Shown in pieces: positions 33,227 to 45,150 of a stretch of DNA of 64,000 bases. Source of the stretch: Psoroptes ovis (lineage: Eukaryota; Arthropoda; Arachnida; Sarcoptiformes; Psoroptidae); NCBI GenBank assembly GCA_002943765.1, contig PQWQ01000019.1, positions 620,001 to 684,000 of the forward strand, in the 5' to 3' direction. A program made the translations under genes and the position numbers. Under the pieces are notes generated by a model, which was given only the letters and a program-made list of their open reading frames with translations, made no database searches and was not told the origin of the DNA. Position 1 is the stretch's first letter, and the number at the start of each line of letters is the position of its first letter.

Positions 33227-33307
33227 TAAGGCTGTCCGAAAAGTTCATTCCGCTTAAACACAATAGAGTTGGTCATTAAAATCGGTCGAAACTTTCTGGA
33301 CAACCTA
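33227..33307 (+). mobile_element. Family-1 element, type a
   Basis: The right end is mutated to CTTTCTGGACAACC. Confidence 0.8.
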
Positions 33308-33691
33308 TGAATAAATTCGAAGCAAATTCACAATATAAACAGTCAAGTTTCCTCTCCGTATTCAAAACACATCAATTCTTGATATAAGAAAATGAAATGA
33401 AAAAAAGAAAGTAAAATATTTAGTGTATCAAAAATGTATCAAATGTAAAAAAATTCGAATTCCAATCTGATACATTTTTAATTGAAAAATTGTAAAGAAT
33501 TATTTTTGATTTTGTTAAAAATTCAAATTTGTAAACACTTACCTTTTGATTGGTCGGCACACAGGCAGCTTTGTTCCAGAATAATCAAGGAGAAATGGCC
33601 CCAAATATTATTGAAATCGAGTGTCTAATTTACACAGGAATAAAATGAAAAATTCGTTGATTAAAAAATAAGAAAAAATAATGTCAAATAT

Positions 33692-33770
33692 TTGGTTGTC
33701 CGGAAAGTTTCGGCCGATTTTCATGAGCAACTCTATCGAATTAAGCCGAATGAACTTTTCGGACAACCTA
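33692..33770 (-). mobile_element. Family-1 element, type a
   Basis: TTTGGTTGTCCGGAAAG left; the flanking TA is lost on that side. Confidence 0.8.
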
Positions 33771-34258
33771 ATATTTTTAAATTTTGGTATGGTAAACACC
33801 TGCCAATTTCAGTGGCGCGCGCGAAAAACAAATCCACTGAAAACACATTTGTGCAACACACAAAGTTGCACTGAACCGAAACAACCAAACAAATGACCAT
33901 TGTTTGCACCAAAATTCACCGACAAGCAATGATGGCCGGATGTCATTACTTGCGCGTAGTAAATACTGACACTCAAAAAAAAAAATCTTCAAAAAACCAG
34001 GTGAATTACTTATAAGTCGCTCCTCCTCCTCCTCCTCTTTCTGCTCCTCATCAATCATTCATATCACTGCTCACTTCATTTTGTTTGTTTATTTACATTT
34101 TGGATAAATAAACAAATGTAGCCAAAATATCGATCATCACCGTTAGAGTGCAGCACTGTTCAAAAATATACATCAAAGCAAGCATATATTTGGAGTCATA
34201 GAAAATATAAAATAAAATAAAATGATAATGATACTTCTTCCCACAAAATGATAGATAT

Positions 34259-34339
34259 TAGGCTGTCCGGAAAGTTCTGGCTGATTTTCATGTGAGCAAC
34301 TCTATTGGATTAAGCGGAATAAACTTTTCGGACAACCTA
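34259..34339 (-). mobile_element. Family-1 element, type a
   Basis: TA|GGCTGTCCGGAAAG left, CTTTTCGGACAACC|TA right. Confidence 0.85.
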
Positions 34340-34684
34340 ATATAATAATTGATGCGACATAGTTCCAGTAATATTAATCATTATGAATGATAATAATTTT
34401 TATGTGAAGCATTCACAAAAAAAAAACTCATTCACAAAAAACTGTATGTGCAATCACCAATGATTGATGCTACAATAATCAATGCTGCTACAACAAATTT
34501 TTTCACTACATGTGTATCTATTTTGCTGTGCAACTCAACATACTACTACTACCACCACCACAAACCGATACATTTACATATATCGGAATTGAAAACAACC
34601 ACTACCACTACTTTTGAGAGAGAAAATTACAAGCAAAGCGAAAGAAAAATGGAGAAATATGAATGTAAAAAAAATAACAAAAAT

Positions 34685-34765
34685 TAGGTTGTCCGAAAAG
34701 TTTTGGCCGATTTTCATCCAGCAACTCTATTCGAAAAAAGCGGAATGAACTTTTCGGACAACCTA
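34685..34765 (-). mobile_element. Family-1 element, type a
   Basis: The core has TTCGAAAAAAGCGG in place of TCGGATTAAGCCG. Confidence 0.85.
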
Positions 34766-35131
34766 ATAAATGATAATTACAAAAACTCATTAGAAATATT
34801 GTAAATGAAAGAAAAAAACAAAATTTTAAAAATTTATGCGCATGCGTCGAAGCATCTATTTCTTTTAATGTGTGCATGCAAAAAAAAAAAAAAGAAATAA
34901 ATCGAACACAAATCAAATAATGAGAAAAAGAATCCGAAAAATTACAAAAAAACAAATTAAAGGAACAAACTAAATAAATAATTATGTAAAATTAAGCAGA
35001 ATTAAACACCGAGGAACAATAACCGTGGAATTGATATTACTCCGATTAATATGCACACAATACGTTGGAATTGAATAATTCAATTTTTTTTTTAATTACA
35101 AATTCTCAATTTGAAAAATTGGATAAATATT

Positions 35132-35212
35132 TGGCTGTCCGAAAAATTCCGTTCCGCTTAATCAAATGGAGTTGCTCAATAAAAATCGGCCATAACTTTC
35201 CGGACAACCTTA
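35132..35212 (+). mobile_element. Family-1 element, type a
   Basis: Both arms diverged: GGCTGTCCGAAAAATTCC / ACTTTCCGGACAACC. Confidence 0.75.
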
Positions 35213-35459
35213 ATATATCACATTAATTATAAATTTTCACTTTTTTCATTTATCACAAAAATCAAATAAAGTCTTTCAATCAAATCATTTAAAATAAGAT
35301 AAAATTTCAATAATCATTGATTATGCGCGTGTGATGTTTTTGATTGTTGTTGTTGCTGTTGTTGCTTACTACACTAATAAAATACTAAATTACAAGCAAA
35401 CAAAAACAAAACAAAATCAAATCAAATTGATTTTCAACAATTTTTTTGTTTGTGAATAT

Positions 35460-35538
35460 TAGATTGTCCGAAAAGTTCATTCGGCTTAATCCGTTAGAGT
35501 TACTCGTTAAAATCGGCCAAAACTTTCCGGACAACCTA
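35460..35538 (+). mobile_element. Family-1 element, type a
   Basis: TAGATTGTCCGAAAAG left, CTTTCCGGACAACCTA right. Confidence 0.85.
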
Positions 35539-37065
35539 ATAATTTAAAAAAAATGTATTTCACATTTTCAAATGGATGGCAAATGTGATTCGAACAAAAA
35601 CAATTGATTTTTCAATGTGTGTAATTCTAAGTGTAATTCGATTTGTTTACACTGAATCATACGGCCGATTGATTGATACATTGATTCGAATCACTGAAAT
35701 TATAATCAAAAAACAAGACTTTTTACTTACATTGAAATCAGTTTATTGCACGTGGTTCAATTTGAAATCGGAGAATTCGAAGAAAATTGACGAATTTCTC
35801 TCCCAGAAACTCTTTGATTTGTGGCACAGAATCTTTGGAGAATTTTCGTTTGTTTAAATGTTTGAAGAATTTCAAAGGCAAATTGTTGCTCGTTTGTTGT
35901 CTCTTATTCGACGAATGGTGCGCGCCAAAACATTCGAATTTCGAATCCTGAAAAACTACAGGATTCTTTCGTTTTTTAAATTTTTTTTTTTTTTGAAAAA
36001 AGTATTAAACACTTGATGACTGTAGCAAAAAGAGTTGAACAATGAACAACTGAAAATGTATCAAAATGTATCAGAATTCGTTCACAAAAGTTTTCACAGA
36101 ATTTCAGTTCACAGAGTTTCACTTTGGCTTGACACACATTAAGTCACCAGTCAGTCAAAACTAAAAGAGTTCAAAGACTAGAACGTTGAATAGTCTAAGT
36201 GAAAAAATTCCAAAAAAAATTCAAAAAAATTCGAAATTCATTTGTTTTCACTGAAAAAAAAGGTTCACCAAGAGTAAATTGAATTCGAATTCGAAATTCG
36301 AATTCGAATCAAAAAAAAAATTACTCTACACTCAAAAAAGCGACACGAAAAAAAAAAAAAAATGCAAAAACGTTCGATTCGAATGCTAAATGCGAACTGA
36401 CTCTGAAAAGCTAAGCTAAGCTAGAAACTTTGAAAAAAATAAAAATGTAAATAAATAAACATAAAAATAAAAACAAAAAACCTGATTCACATTTGTTTGT
36501 TTATGTGTGTAGTTGTGCTGTTTTGTGTGTACATAATTTATTCATTTTGATGTTAATGTTGTTGTTGGATTACACATATAGACACCGCTACTTCTGCTGC
36601 TGCTACTCTTCCTTTTCATCTTCCTCCTCCTACTCTTTTTCTTACTTCTCCTCTGATCATTCTCCTTGTCTTTCTTCCTCCTCATCCTCTCGCTCTCTAT
36701 TTTCTATACTCCTCCTCTTTGTTTTCCATCCTCATCCTCCTCATTTGCATCAATTTTTTTTTTGTTGATAATCTGCGCTGCTGATTGGTCTTTTAATTCA
36801 TTCATATCATGCAACTTTGATAACTCTGAATGAAATAATTTTCTTCTTTTTGTTCTTCTTTTTCTTCTTTCTCATTTCTTCCTCCTCCTCTTCATGCTCC
36901 TCTTTTTTGCTAATTTATCTTAATTTTTTTTTTTTTTTTGGATGATAATTGTGCTAGCGGTACTTTTTTTTAAGTGAATGATGATAAGATACAGTAAACA
37001 TATCATCAATGATTATCCATATATTCATCAAAATTCACGGATAAAAACATCTTTGAATGATTTAT

Positions 37066-37143
37066 TAGGTTGTCCGAAAAGTTCATTCCGCTTTATCAAT
37101 TGAGTTGCTCATAAAAATCGGCCAGAACTTTTCGGACAACCCA
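37066..37143 (+). mobile_element. Family-1 element, type a
   Basis: The right end is GGACAACCCAATA, with the TA offset by two bases. Confidence 0.8.
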
Positions 37144-37219
37144 ATATAAAATCACATACACATATATTACCATGTTCTTTCTACAAGTACATTTACATTG
37201 AGACTCTTCTTTTACGATT

Positions 37220-37299
37220 TAGGTTGTTCGAAAAGTTTTGGCCGATTTTCATCCAGCAACTTTATCGGATTAAGCCGAATGAACTTTTCGGACAATCTA
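37220..37299 (-). mobile_element. Family-1 element, type a
   Basis: GGTTGTTCGAAAAG left (C to T change), GGACAATCTA right. Confidence 0.8.
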
Positions 37300-37489
37300 A
37301 TATTTATTCTAAGTTACCACTTCCTCCTTTTCTCCCTCTCACCATCATTTACTTCCTCTACCTTTTTTCCTTCATAATTACAGCTGTGTAGATGATAATC
37401 ACTAATTACGTATGATGATGATGATGGCCACCACCACAACAACAATCATAATAAATGATTTATCGTCTTGAGTGATAATATTAATGTAT

Positions 37490-37566
37490 TAGGCTGTCCC
37501 ATAAGTTCTGACCGTTTTTTAAATTTTTTTCATTTGAAAAACGGCAAGAACTTATGGGACAACCCA
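37490..37566. mobile_element. Family-1 element, type b
   Basis: GGCTGTCCCATAAGTTCTGA left and GGCAAGAACTTATGGGACAA right form a near-perfect hairpin. Confidence 0.9.
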
Positions 37567-37754
37567 ATAAATGGGCATATTGTTTGTGGCAGTATTTTCA
37601 CTTGAGGCAGATCAAATACACTGTTAACCTGGTAAACCATCAAAGTGTAAATGTGTAATAACGATCATGATTCTATTTGATTTAATTTTCATTATTCGGG
37701 TCCATCATAAATGTTTGAAAAAAACTACGATTAAGAATATGTTCCAAAATGTAT

Positions 37755-37835
37755 TAGGTTGTCCGAAAAGTTCATTCGGCTTAATCAATATGGAATTGCA
37801 CATGAAAATCGGCCAAAACTTTTCGGACAACCTTT
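37755..37835 (+). mobile_element. Family-1 element, type a
   Basis: Intact arms; right flank reads CCTTTGATA, so TA is lost on that side. Confidence 0.85.
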
Positions 37836-38699
37836 GATATTAATCACAAATACACACATACAGATGCAAACATGTTGTGCGCATGCTCCAAATACTTACA
37901 GGTTGATTTGGTGATGAAGAAGATACAAATTGTCAGATATATAATCTGTATGAACACGAATTGATTCTTTGTTGTTCTATCTACCCTTTGCTTACCGCTA
38001 CTATCACTGTGATAAACCGGCCAGTTACTCGCGCAATTCACAATCGAACCATGTTTCAATTCCACTGAACAATTTCGTTCGAATTTCGAATCAATGTTCA
38101 TGATTTAAGTAATTGAAGAGTTAATTTTCAATTTTTCAATGAAATTGAATCGATTTTTCGGTGTTGTTTACTCAAGATTTTCATTTGTCAGATGATTTTA
38201 AAAATTTCTGGAAATTTTCCCCGTAAAATTTCTGATGTTTTCCGTAAATTTTTTTTTTTGTTCAGAGAGGAGGGAGTATGTTTATCGAAATTGCAAGAAC
38301 GAAACACTGAAAAAAATTGCAGCTGTTTTTGTTCTTGTCACAGCAGCAATATAGCAATATATAATACTCACTGTGTATGTTAATGATGAAGAAGAGTGTT
38401 GCACATACTCCCGCTGTTGCAGCTAAAAGTATTAGCAGACGACATTTTTGGCTCCGCCTATTCTACTCTAACTATAATCAGTGCTACTACCACTCGGGAA
38501 TTCGTCCTCGTTTTCTCAACCTCGTTTTCCTCCTCCTCCTCTTTTTTTTGTTGCTCATTTGAAATTTAAAAAACGAAGGGCGTATAAATACAGAGGTCCA
38601 CAAGGATTGTCAAAAATTGGCGCTTAAATTTGTCAAGTTTAATTTAATGATTAGAAAACCAAACCAAGAATAATTAATTAATTAAAATTAATTAATTTA

Positions 38700-38735
38700 C
38701 CAGAATATTCTGGGCGCATGCGCAGTATAAATTTC
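38700..38735. promoter_or_regulatory. Promoter-like cluster: CCAGAATATTCTGG, GCGCATGCGC, TATAAA
   Basis: A heat-shock-element-like palindrome (38699-38712) abuts an NRF-1-type palindrome (38714-38723) and GTATAAA (about 38725-38731). No gene start with homology is seen next to it on either strand, so the call is weak. Confidence 0.35.
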
Positions 38736-38828
38736 GCGAAAAAAAAAAATTCGAAAAAAAGTGTTACAATTCATCTCATCATTCGGTCTACACACAGACA
38801 CACGATAATAATTTGCAAAAATAAATTT

Positions 38829-38910
38829 CAGGTTGTCCGGAAAGTTCTGGCTGATTTTCATCCAGCAACTCTATCGGATTAAGCCGACTGAACTTTTCGG
38901 ACAACTCCTT
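38829..38910 (-). mobile_element. Family-1 element, type a
   Basis: The right end is degraded to GGACAACTCCTTATA. Confidence 0.75.
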
Positions 38911-39044
38911 ATAAATAAGCAAACTTTAAACAGGAAAAAACCAGTGAAAAAATAATGGTGAAATTAGTAATAAACAACCAAAAAACAACAGAAAAAAATC
39001 AAAAAAATTTCAAAATAATCATATGGATGTCATGTATAAAATAT

Positions 39045-39122
39045 CAAGTTGTCCGAAAAGTTCTGGCCGATTTTCATGAACAACTCTATCGGATTAAGCC
39101 GACTGAACTTTTCGGACAACCT
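39045..39122 (-). mobile_element. Family-1 element, type a
   Basis: The left end is CAAGTTGTCCGAAAAG; the core shares AAGCCGACTGAACTT with the copy at 38829, suggesting a recent common source. Confidence 0.85.
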
Positions 39123-39576
39123 AAATTTTACACATCAAAAATGAAAAATTGTTACACTTGAAAAAAAACAAAATGCATTGTTAAACCAATATGAAAAACA
39201 CTAACCTTGTCAATGACCCATACACACACACAAACCACCGAAACCAGAATGCACTGAAATGTTTTTTTTTTTTTTTGAGTGCAGCAACACATCACATAAA
39301 GTGGATGACATATCATCACTATCAACGACCCTTCAACATACACTTTAAATACACAAATGTTGTTACTGTTGTTGTGGATGCTGTTCATTAATAATTGAAC
39401 ATGAACTGTTAGTTGATTAGTCGGTTAGATACATATATAGATGTAGGACCCTTTACAATATACTTGTACAGGGTTCGTTGTACGCCCAGTCGCTATATAT
39501 TGGACATGATTTAAGCATTAAGTACAGGGCATACATCTTTTGAATGATGTCTGAGCGCATCTTAGTATATATCAGG

Positions 39577-39656
39577 GGTTGTCCGAAAAGTTCATTCGGC
39601 TTAATTCGATAGAGTTGCTCGCATGAAAATCGGCCCAAACTTTTCGGACAATCTAA
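39577..39656 (+). mobile_element. Family-1 element, type a
   Basis: GGGGTTGTCCGAAAAG left, GGACAATCTAATA right. Confidence 0.8.
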
Positions 39657-39913
39657 TACAAAGAACATGTGGCTATTTTGATGGTGATATTTGTGCGTAA
39701 ATATCCAGATATCAACCCTTAAAGAATTGATAGGAAATTGACCCATGGACCCTTTGAAATCGAATCCAATCAATGGTGCGGGAAAATTTCTGAGAAATCT
39801 CAGAAATTTTTCCGAAAAAGACTTGAAATCTGTCAATCACGTAGCAGCATTTGTTTCACATAAAATCACATCACAACAACCTGAACAACAATTCAACTAA
39901 TTACACACAAATA

Positions 39914-39995
39914 TAAGGTTGTCCGAAAAATTCTTGCCAATTTTCAAAGTGAATGCCTATTGAAAAATCGGCAAGAATTTATCGGACAACGTTAG
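39914..39995. mobile_element. Family-1 element, type c
   Basis: AGGTTGTCCGAAAAATTCTTGCC left, GGCAAGAATTTATCGGACAAC right; intermediate between types b and c. Confidence 0.75.
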
Positions 39996-40166
39996 ACATC
40001 CAAAAGACGATCCAAGGACACCGAATACACACATAGACACATCAATCAAGTTTTGATTTTGAAAAAAATGAGAAATCATTTTGGAGAGAAAACTTCAAAG
40101 ATCACATGACTTCTTATTCTTCTCCAAAATTCAAATCTCTGAATTAATTACCGGCAGAACTTGAGG

Positions 40167-40205
40167 CCCCAAGAATATTCTCTGGTCCTCAGAATATTCT
40201 TGGGG
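40167..40205. repeat. Perfect 15-bp inverted repeat with HSE-like centre
   Basis: CCCCAAGAATATTCT and AGAATATTCTTGGGG are separated by 9 bp. Each arm contains GAATATTC, a two-unit heat-shock-element pattern. Confidence 0.7.
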
Positions 40206-40662
40206 ACCAAAATGCTTTCAAAGATGCAAATTAATTCTGATTTAACAAGTTTTGTCATATCTAATGGCGACTATTTACACCCTAGAAAATCAATGAAACC
40301 TGAAATATTCAATTTATCATGTCTGCTTCTCCCACCTTTGCAATTTCACTCGGTCCACGCTGAGAACATACACGCATTTCTGGGAACAGACAACATACCC
40401 TTTTGGATTTTATAGCATTTTCTGGAAAATTCCCGAGTAGTAGTAGGGGTAGTGGTAGTATTTAAAAGGTATGAAAGGCTATTTTAAATGGAAGAAAAAA
40501 GGGTATGATATTCTTCGGGAATCCGAAAAAATTTGGCGCCATTTTACCAAGGGTAAAATTTGAATTTTTTTTTTTTTGTTTTTTTTTTTTTTTTGGTTGA
40601 CCCAAGAATCGATTATTTCTTCATGAAGCAAGCAAACAATCGATATTTTCCAAAGCAGACAA

Positions 40663-40676
40663 CGCCATCTATTGGC
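40663..40676 (-). promoter_or_regulatory. GCCAATAGATGGCG motif
   Basis: The minus-strand 14-mer is identical to that at 51824-51837 near RPB11. Here it lies ~40 bp past the RSL24D1 stop codon. Confidence 0.35.
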
Positions 40677-40715
40677 TGATTTTGGTAATAATTTTATTTC
40701 TTTAAGAATTTTTTC

Positions 40716-41380
40716 TTAAGAATCATTAAGAATGGTCTGTTGATGCTCATCATCACTTTGCATGGTCATATCTTCATCATAATCAGATTCATCCAAGGTT
40801 TGCCGAGGGTCATCCAGCAACAATTCATCATCCTGGATATCAGTACTTTTGATAACCTTTACTTTGGATTTTTTCGGGATACGTTGACCAGCATTAGCTG
40901 AACGTATCAGGGAAATATCACGTGCAACTTCTCGACGATCTTTTTCTCGTTCGAACAGCGTTGCTTTGATTTGTCTTTGCCTGATGAAATGTTTTTCACG
41001 TTTTTGTCGTATTTCATCCACCTGTTTCATTGCCGCCAGTGTTTTTTGCCATAATTCACGTGAATATTTCACAGGAACATTACGACGTTTTTCAAATTCA
41101 AATGTCGAATCTACGGCCAACTCTTTACCGTTTGCTTTCCGGAATGCTTTTGTCCATCGTTTACGACGTGGATTACATTTATGTTTGAAATTTTTATGAC
41201 ATTTTGATTGACAAAATTTGAATACCTGTAGGGGGAAAAGAAAAATTCAAAAATTCAATTGATTTTGGGCCATAAATAAATCATATGATAACACCTTACC
41301 TTACAATCATTACGAACAAATTGTATACCATGCCCTGGATACAAGGGCGAAGAACAAAAATAACATTTTTCGACACGCAT
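40716..41380 (-). CDS. RSL24D1: Ribosome biogenesis protein RLP24 / RSL24D1
   Basis: Exon 1 is 41380-41300 (27 residues, MRVEKCYFCSSPLYPGHGIQ…) and exon 2 is 41225-40716. The 74-bp intron has GTAAGG…CTACAG ends (phase 0). The total of 196 residues is between human RSL24D1 (163) and yeast Rlp24 (199). The zinc-binding Cys are C6, C9 and those of FCQSKC early in exon 2. Family blocks CHKNFKHKCNPRRKRWTKAF and KELAVDSTFEFEKRRN, and the YSRELWQKTLAAMKQVDEI helix, are present. The tail is acidic (DESDYDEDMTMQSDDE). The protein is a nucleolar pre-60S assembly factor that holds the place of eL24 and stimulates the AAA ATPase for cytoplasmic recycling. It lies 281 bp downstream of the SLC22-type gene, on the same strand. 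Confidence 0.93.
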
Positions 41381-41549
41381 TTCACCTGGTTAATTCAATT
41401 TATTTATTTAAAATCAGTGAAATTGATCAGAAAAAATGTAAACAAATGTAAAACAATGAGCACGTGTCCAAAAAAAAATTTCTCGGAAAATTTCCCAAAT
41501 ATTTTTGAAATAAATCTTTCCGGAAAGTTTTCCAAAAAAAATTCCAATT

Positions 41550-41629
41550 ATTGGGTTGTCCCATAAGTTCTTGTCGTTTTTTAATCAGTTTTTCACTCGA
41601 AAAACGGCAAGAACTTATGGGACAACCTA
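41550..41629. mobile_element. Family-1 element, type b
   Basis: GGGTTGTCCCATAAGTTCTTG left, AAGAACTTATGGGACAACC right. It is followed by two extra partial ends (AACCTAATACAACCTAATAC) up to ~41652. It sits in the 281-bp gap between two genes. Confidence 0.9.
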
Positions 41630-41661
41630 AAATAACCTAATACAACCTAATACAAATTAAA

Positions 41662-44402
41662 TCAGACTTGATCTTGTTTAAGACGATTTTCAAGTTCAAC
41701 AATAAACGGGTCAATATTATTATTGTATTGAATATAACTAGGCGAATTTGGTTGTTTGAGTTGTTTGGGTTTTTGTTTATTGAATTTAATTGCCGCGGAT
41801 GATGATGATATTATAAATGAATCCGATGGTGAATCCGAAATATTTGATTGACCATTGGTCAATAATTGTTGGCCACCATTCGATGCGGATGATGATGATG
41901 ATATGGATAGGTGTTCACTGGTTGCTGCATTACCATGGACTATTATCAGGTCATTGGCTTCGGATGAATCGAATGATTGTTGCAGCTGTTGTTGTTGGTC
42001 AAGTATTTGTAGGTCTTGGTCAGTTGGCTGAGGTCTTAGGTTCTGATTTCTTCGAAGTGTATTCGAATATGATTCATCATTGATCAAAGCTGTAGCTTTC
42101 ACTGAGCTGTTAAAATGTTTAGGATCACGATAACATGGATAAATGGGTTGTGAAAGTGATGTGGATAAGGTTGAAGAGGCTAAGGTTGATCGATTATTTG
42201 CTGTGGATTTAGTCTTGAAGGTTGTTTCGCTTGTTTCTAGGTCTTTCAGCGTATTTGGCAGGGGGTTTTGTTGCATATTCGATGGATACATTAAGGTTAT
42301 GAATGTATTCGAAATGGATAGCAGGGAAAACATCATCTGTAATGAATTATGGGGCAAATATTCGGCCAACACGAGTAAATGTGGTACACTAAGCTTTGCA
42401 ATTTGTATCCAAAACATACAACAAGCTAATCCAGTGGCCCTGTGTTAAAATATAGCGGATAATCAGAGAAAATTCAAAATAGTTATGACCCTTGAAACAT
42501 ACCTTATATTGGTTGGTATTGTTTTAATTGTATGAAATGAAATGAATACGACCAATATACGTGCAAATGAACGTGCTATGACCATAATAAATGGACCAAT
42601 AAGCAGCGTACGATAATCAAAATCGGATTTTTTACTTTGAAATTTAAAATATTCATTCAGCACTATCGATATGGTGATCATTGAACCATTCAAGAAGAAT
42701 AATATCGATTGCATTGATCGAGTATTGAGCCTGTAAAATGAGTTAAAAATATGAAATTTAAGAATTAATAACCCTTTGACCTTAATGACTTACAGTAATG
42801 TTATATGATAAATCAGGATGATCAATGATAAATCTATGAAATGGTTGTAAACAAGGTTCATATGAGGGCTAGGGTTTAAATTCATTGTGTATGGATCGAA
42901 TAATTTCGAATCCAATACAGTGACAATGAAATGTAGATAAAAATTGGTCAGTAAAAACCAACGTAATAAGGGTGTTGGTTTACAAATATTTGGTTTCGAT
43001 TGCTTTGTTATAATTGTTGTCGATTGTAAACTATTCGAATGTTGATTTTCAAATGTTGGCGAGATCATAGAGGGCGTTGGTGTGCAAGCTATCAATGTTG
43101 ATGAATATAAATTTTGTAAATGTTGTTGCATTTGATTCAGCGAAATTGTATTCGAATTCGTGGTGAATTTACTGAAATGTTTCAGTGTTTTCAATGCTTT
43201 CGACTGATTATTTGCCACGATTATTTGCCATAGTGGTGATGATGGCAGTACGAATAAATAGGTGATGAATGCTAAGCTAGGCACTGCTATTGAAAGTTGC
43301 ATATAACGCCAATCATTCAAGGTCATGGCTATCGTTGATATCAATATCAGTGTCAATGAATGCGCGATGAACCAAAGAAAATTTGCTTTCAACTGAAGAG
43401 GTGTTGGATATAGTTCCAGCAGTAAAATGTATGCAACTATCTGAAGGCCCTGTGAGTAAATAGGTATATAGATATTATCAGTATCAAGTTTACAGAGTTT
43501 AAAGTTTTAATTCGTAGTTTTAAAATTAATTTTCATAGTTTTAAAGTTGAATTTCGTAATTTTCCGGTTTAAAATTACATTCAAAAACTACGAAAATCAA
43601 CTTGAAAACTACGAAAATTAATTGCAAAACTCTGAATTAAAACTTGAAATCCTTGTTTAACAAAATGACTTACATAAATGAAAAATATTTGTAAATTATA
43701 GAATATAATAAATTGTAATACGTCTTGAACAAAATATAATGACAGTGATGATGCTATGAATAGGTAAATGGACAGATTTAATATTTTACATCTTCCATAG
43801 CGATCAGCTAAAATACCGAATAATAATGAACCGATCGTCGATGCTAAATGTATTGAATTGTTCAATATCACCAGCAGATATCTTCGGCTACAAACCAGAT
43901 CAAATTCAGTGATTAAATTTTTCGTTGAACCATATGGACCATAATACCAATATTCGTAGCCATTCGGACATGATTGTTTACCTTTCCAATGTTCAATAGG
44001 ATCTAAATATATATGACACTGGTCAATTGACATTTTCGATGAAAATGATCCATTAGTTCGTGTCGGTGATGGTAACAATTGATTAATCATAGGATTATAG
44101 TTTATGATCGATATTTGTTCGTTATAATCGATATTATCATCAGTGTTGACCCTTGGATACCATTCATTTTTATGAATATTTAAATCTTTCCAATGATTAT
44201 TTACAAGGTTATTGCCATTTTCATTTTCCAAAAACAATAATCTACAACGATGTGGTGGTATATAATTATAGTAATGAAATAGATAATCACTGAATACAAT
44301 CGGCAATTGGAGACAATATAATAGAAAACTAATGAATATCAGGTAATAACCTGGTCGGCCCAATTGTAATTGAATGAAATCGAGCGGTGATATTGTTGAC
44401 AT
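41662..44402 (-). CDS. SLC22-type (organic cation/anion) MFS transporter
   Basis: Exons 44402-43674, 43449-42794, 42730-42503 and 42439-41662, all GT..AG with consistent phases (0, 2, 2), give about 796 residues. TM1 is near residues 20-40. A large first extracellular loop with Cys and N-glycosylation sites ends in the YEYWYYGPYGSTKNLITEFDLVC block, typical of SLC22. TM2 with the MFS loop motif GILADRYGR follows. Exon 2 aligns with SLC22 TM4-6 plus the intracellular segment (ELYPTPLQ, DWRYMQLSIAVPSL, LPSSPLWQIIVANNQSKAL, comparable to the LPESPRWL…EEAL block). The family usually has ~550 residues. The excess is a ~205-residue Ser/Gln/Asn-rich cytosolic tail. The substrate cannot be told. Intron 1 carries a family-2 palindrome. 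Confidence 0.85.
43493..43657. mobile_element. Family-2 palindromic miniature element, copy 2
   Basis: ACAGAGTTTAAAGTTTTAATTCGTAG at the left mirrors GAATTAAAACTTGAAATCCTTG at the right. It lies in intron 1 of the SLC22-type gene and fills most of it. Confidence 0.75.
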
Positions 44403-44852
44403 TATTTCGATTGTATTTATTTGTTTTGATTATTTCATTTGTTGATCATTTAAATTGATTGAAATATGTACAGATGTCGATTAGGGCGACACTGGCGGCA
44501 CACAGTGGCACTATTCGAGGATGATTTTCAATTGATTTCTGGCTGATTTGATTTGATTTGAACGGGTTAATCATTCGAAAATTGAAATCATTCGAATTTG
44601 ATTAATTTGTCAAGAACAAAAGATGCTTTTGATTGAATGTATTTTTTTTATTTGAAAGGTCATTTCATTCAATAGGTTATAGACTGTAGATTGACTCTGA
44701 GAAAATAAATTTGAAATATTTTCAAAATATTTTCAAAACCTTTCAAATGTGTGGGTGGGTGTGAAGCTTTGAAAAAATGAATCGAAAATTTTGATATTTT
44801 TTTTTTGAAGAAAAATAATGAAACGGCCAATCAAAAATATGGCAAAAATTAT

Positions 44853-44933
44853 TAGGTTGTCCGAAAAGTTTTGGTCGATTTTCATCTAACAACTCTATTG
44901 TGATTAAGCCGAATGAACTTTTCGGACAGCCTA
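44853..44933 (-). mobile_element. Family-1 element, type a
   Basis: Left arm GGTTGTCCGAAAAGTTTTGG, right arm GAACTTTTCGGACAGCC. Confidence 0.85.
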
Positions 44934-45072
44934 AAATATGAAAAGAACTATTTATTTTTCTCAAATTGTCACATTTACTTATTACTTACTACACGAGAGA
45001 ACAATAATTTTTTTAATATATATATGACAAATTTGACAAAAAGGAAATCATTAAGAAATTTTTTTTAAATAT

Positions 45073-45150
45073 TAGATTGTCCGAAAAGTTATGGCCGATT
45101 TTTATGAACAACTCTATTAAATAAGCGGAATGAACTTTCCGGACAACCTA
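45073..45150 (-). mobile_element. Family-1 element, type a, short core
   Basis: The core is shortened to ACTCTATTAAATAAGCGG. Confidence 0.85.

Larger units (their letters stand above)
29328..40715. other. 11 kb gene-free region dense in miniature elements
   Basis: It holds 20 family-1 elements, CA microsatellites, A- and T-runs, and CTCCTC-rich tracts (34018-34040, 36600-36750). No coding gene with recognisable homology is seen. It may be the upstream, intron or 5'-UTR region of the SERTA gene: minus-strand donor-like sites GTAAGT occur after 33541 and GTAAGC at ~37995. Confidence 0.5.

Noticed and set aside
33692..33874. Small open frames reading FHEQLYRIKPNELFGQP and similar across many places
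   Set aside because: They are translations of the family-1 miniature elements, repeated at each copy, and not genes.
36365..36385. GTTCGATTC resembling a tRNA B box
   Set aside because: No matching A box or acceptor stem around it; TTCGAATTC words are common throughout this genome.
36490..36770. Ser/Tyr/Leu-rich plus-strand frame
   Set aside because: It is produced by CTCCTC/TTC low-complexity DNA, with no conserved island.
37844..38101. 85-residue minus-strand frame as a separate gene
   Set aside because: No homology or protein-like pattern beyond the first ~35 codons; a splice-donor-like site interrupts it. Kept only as a possible exon.
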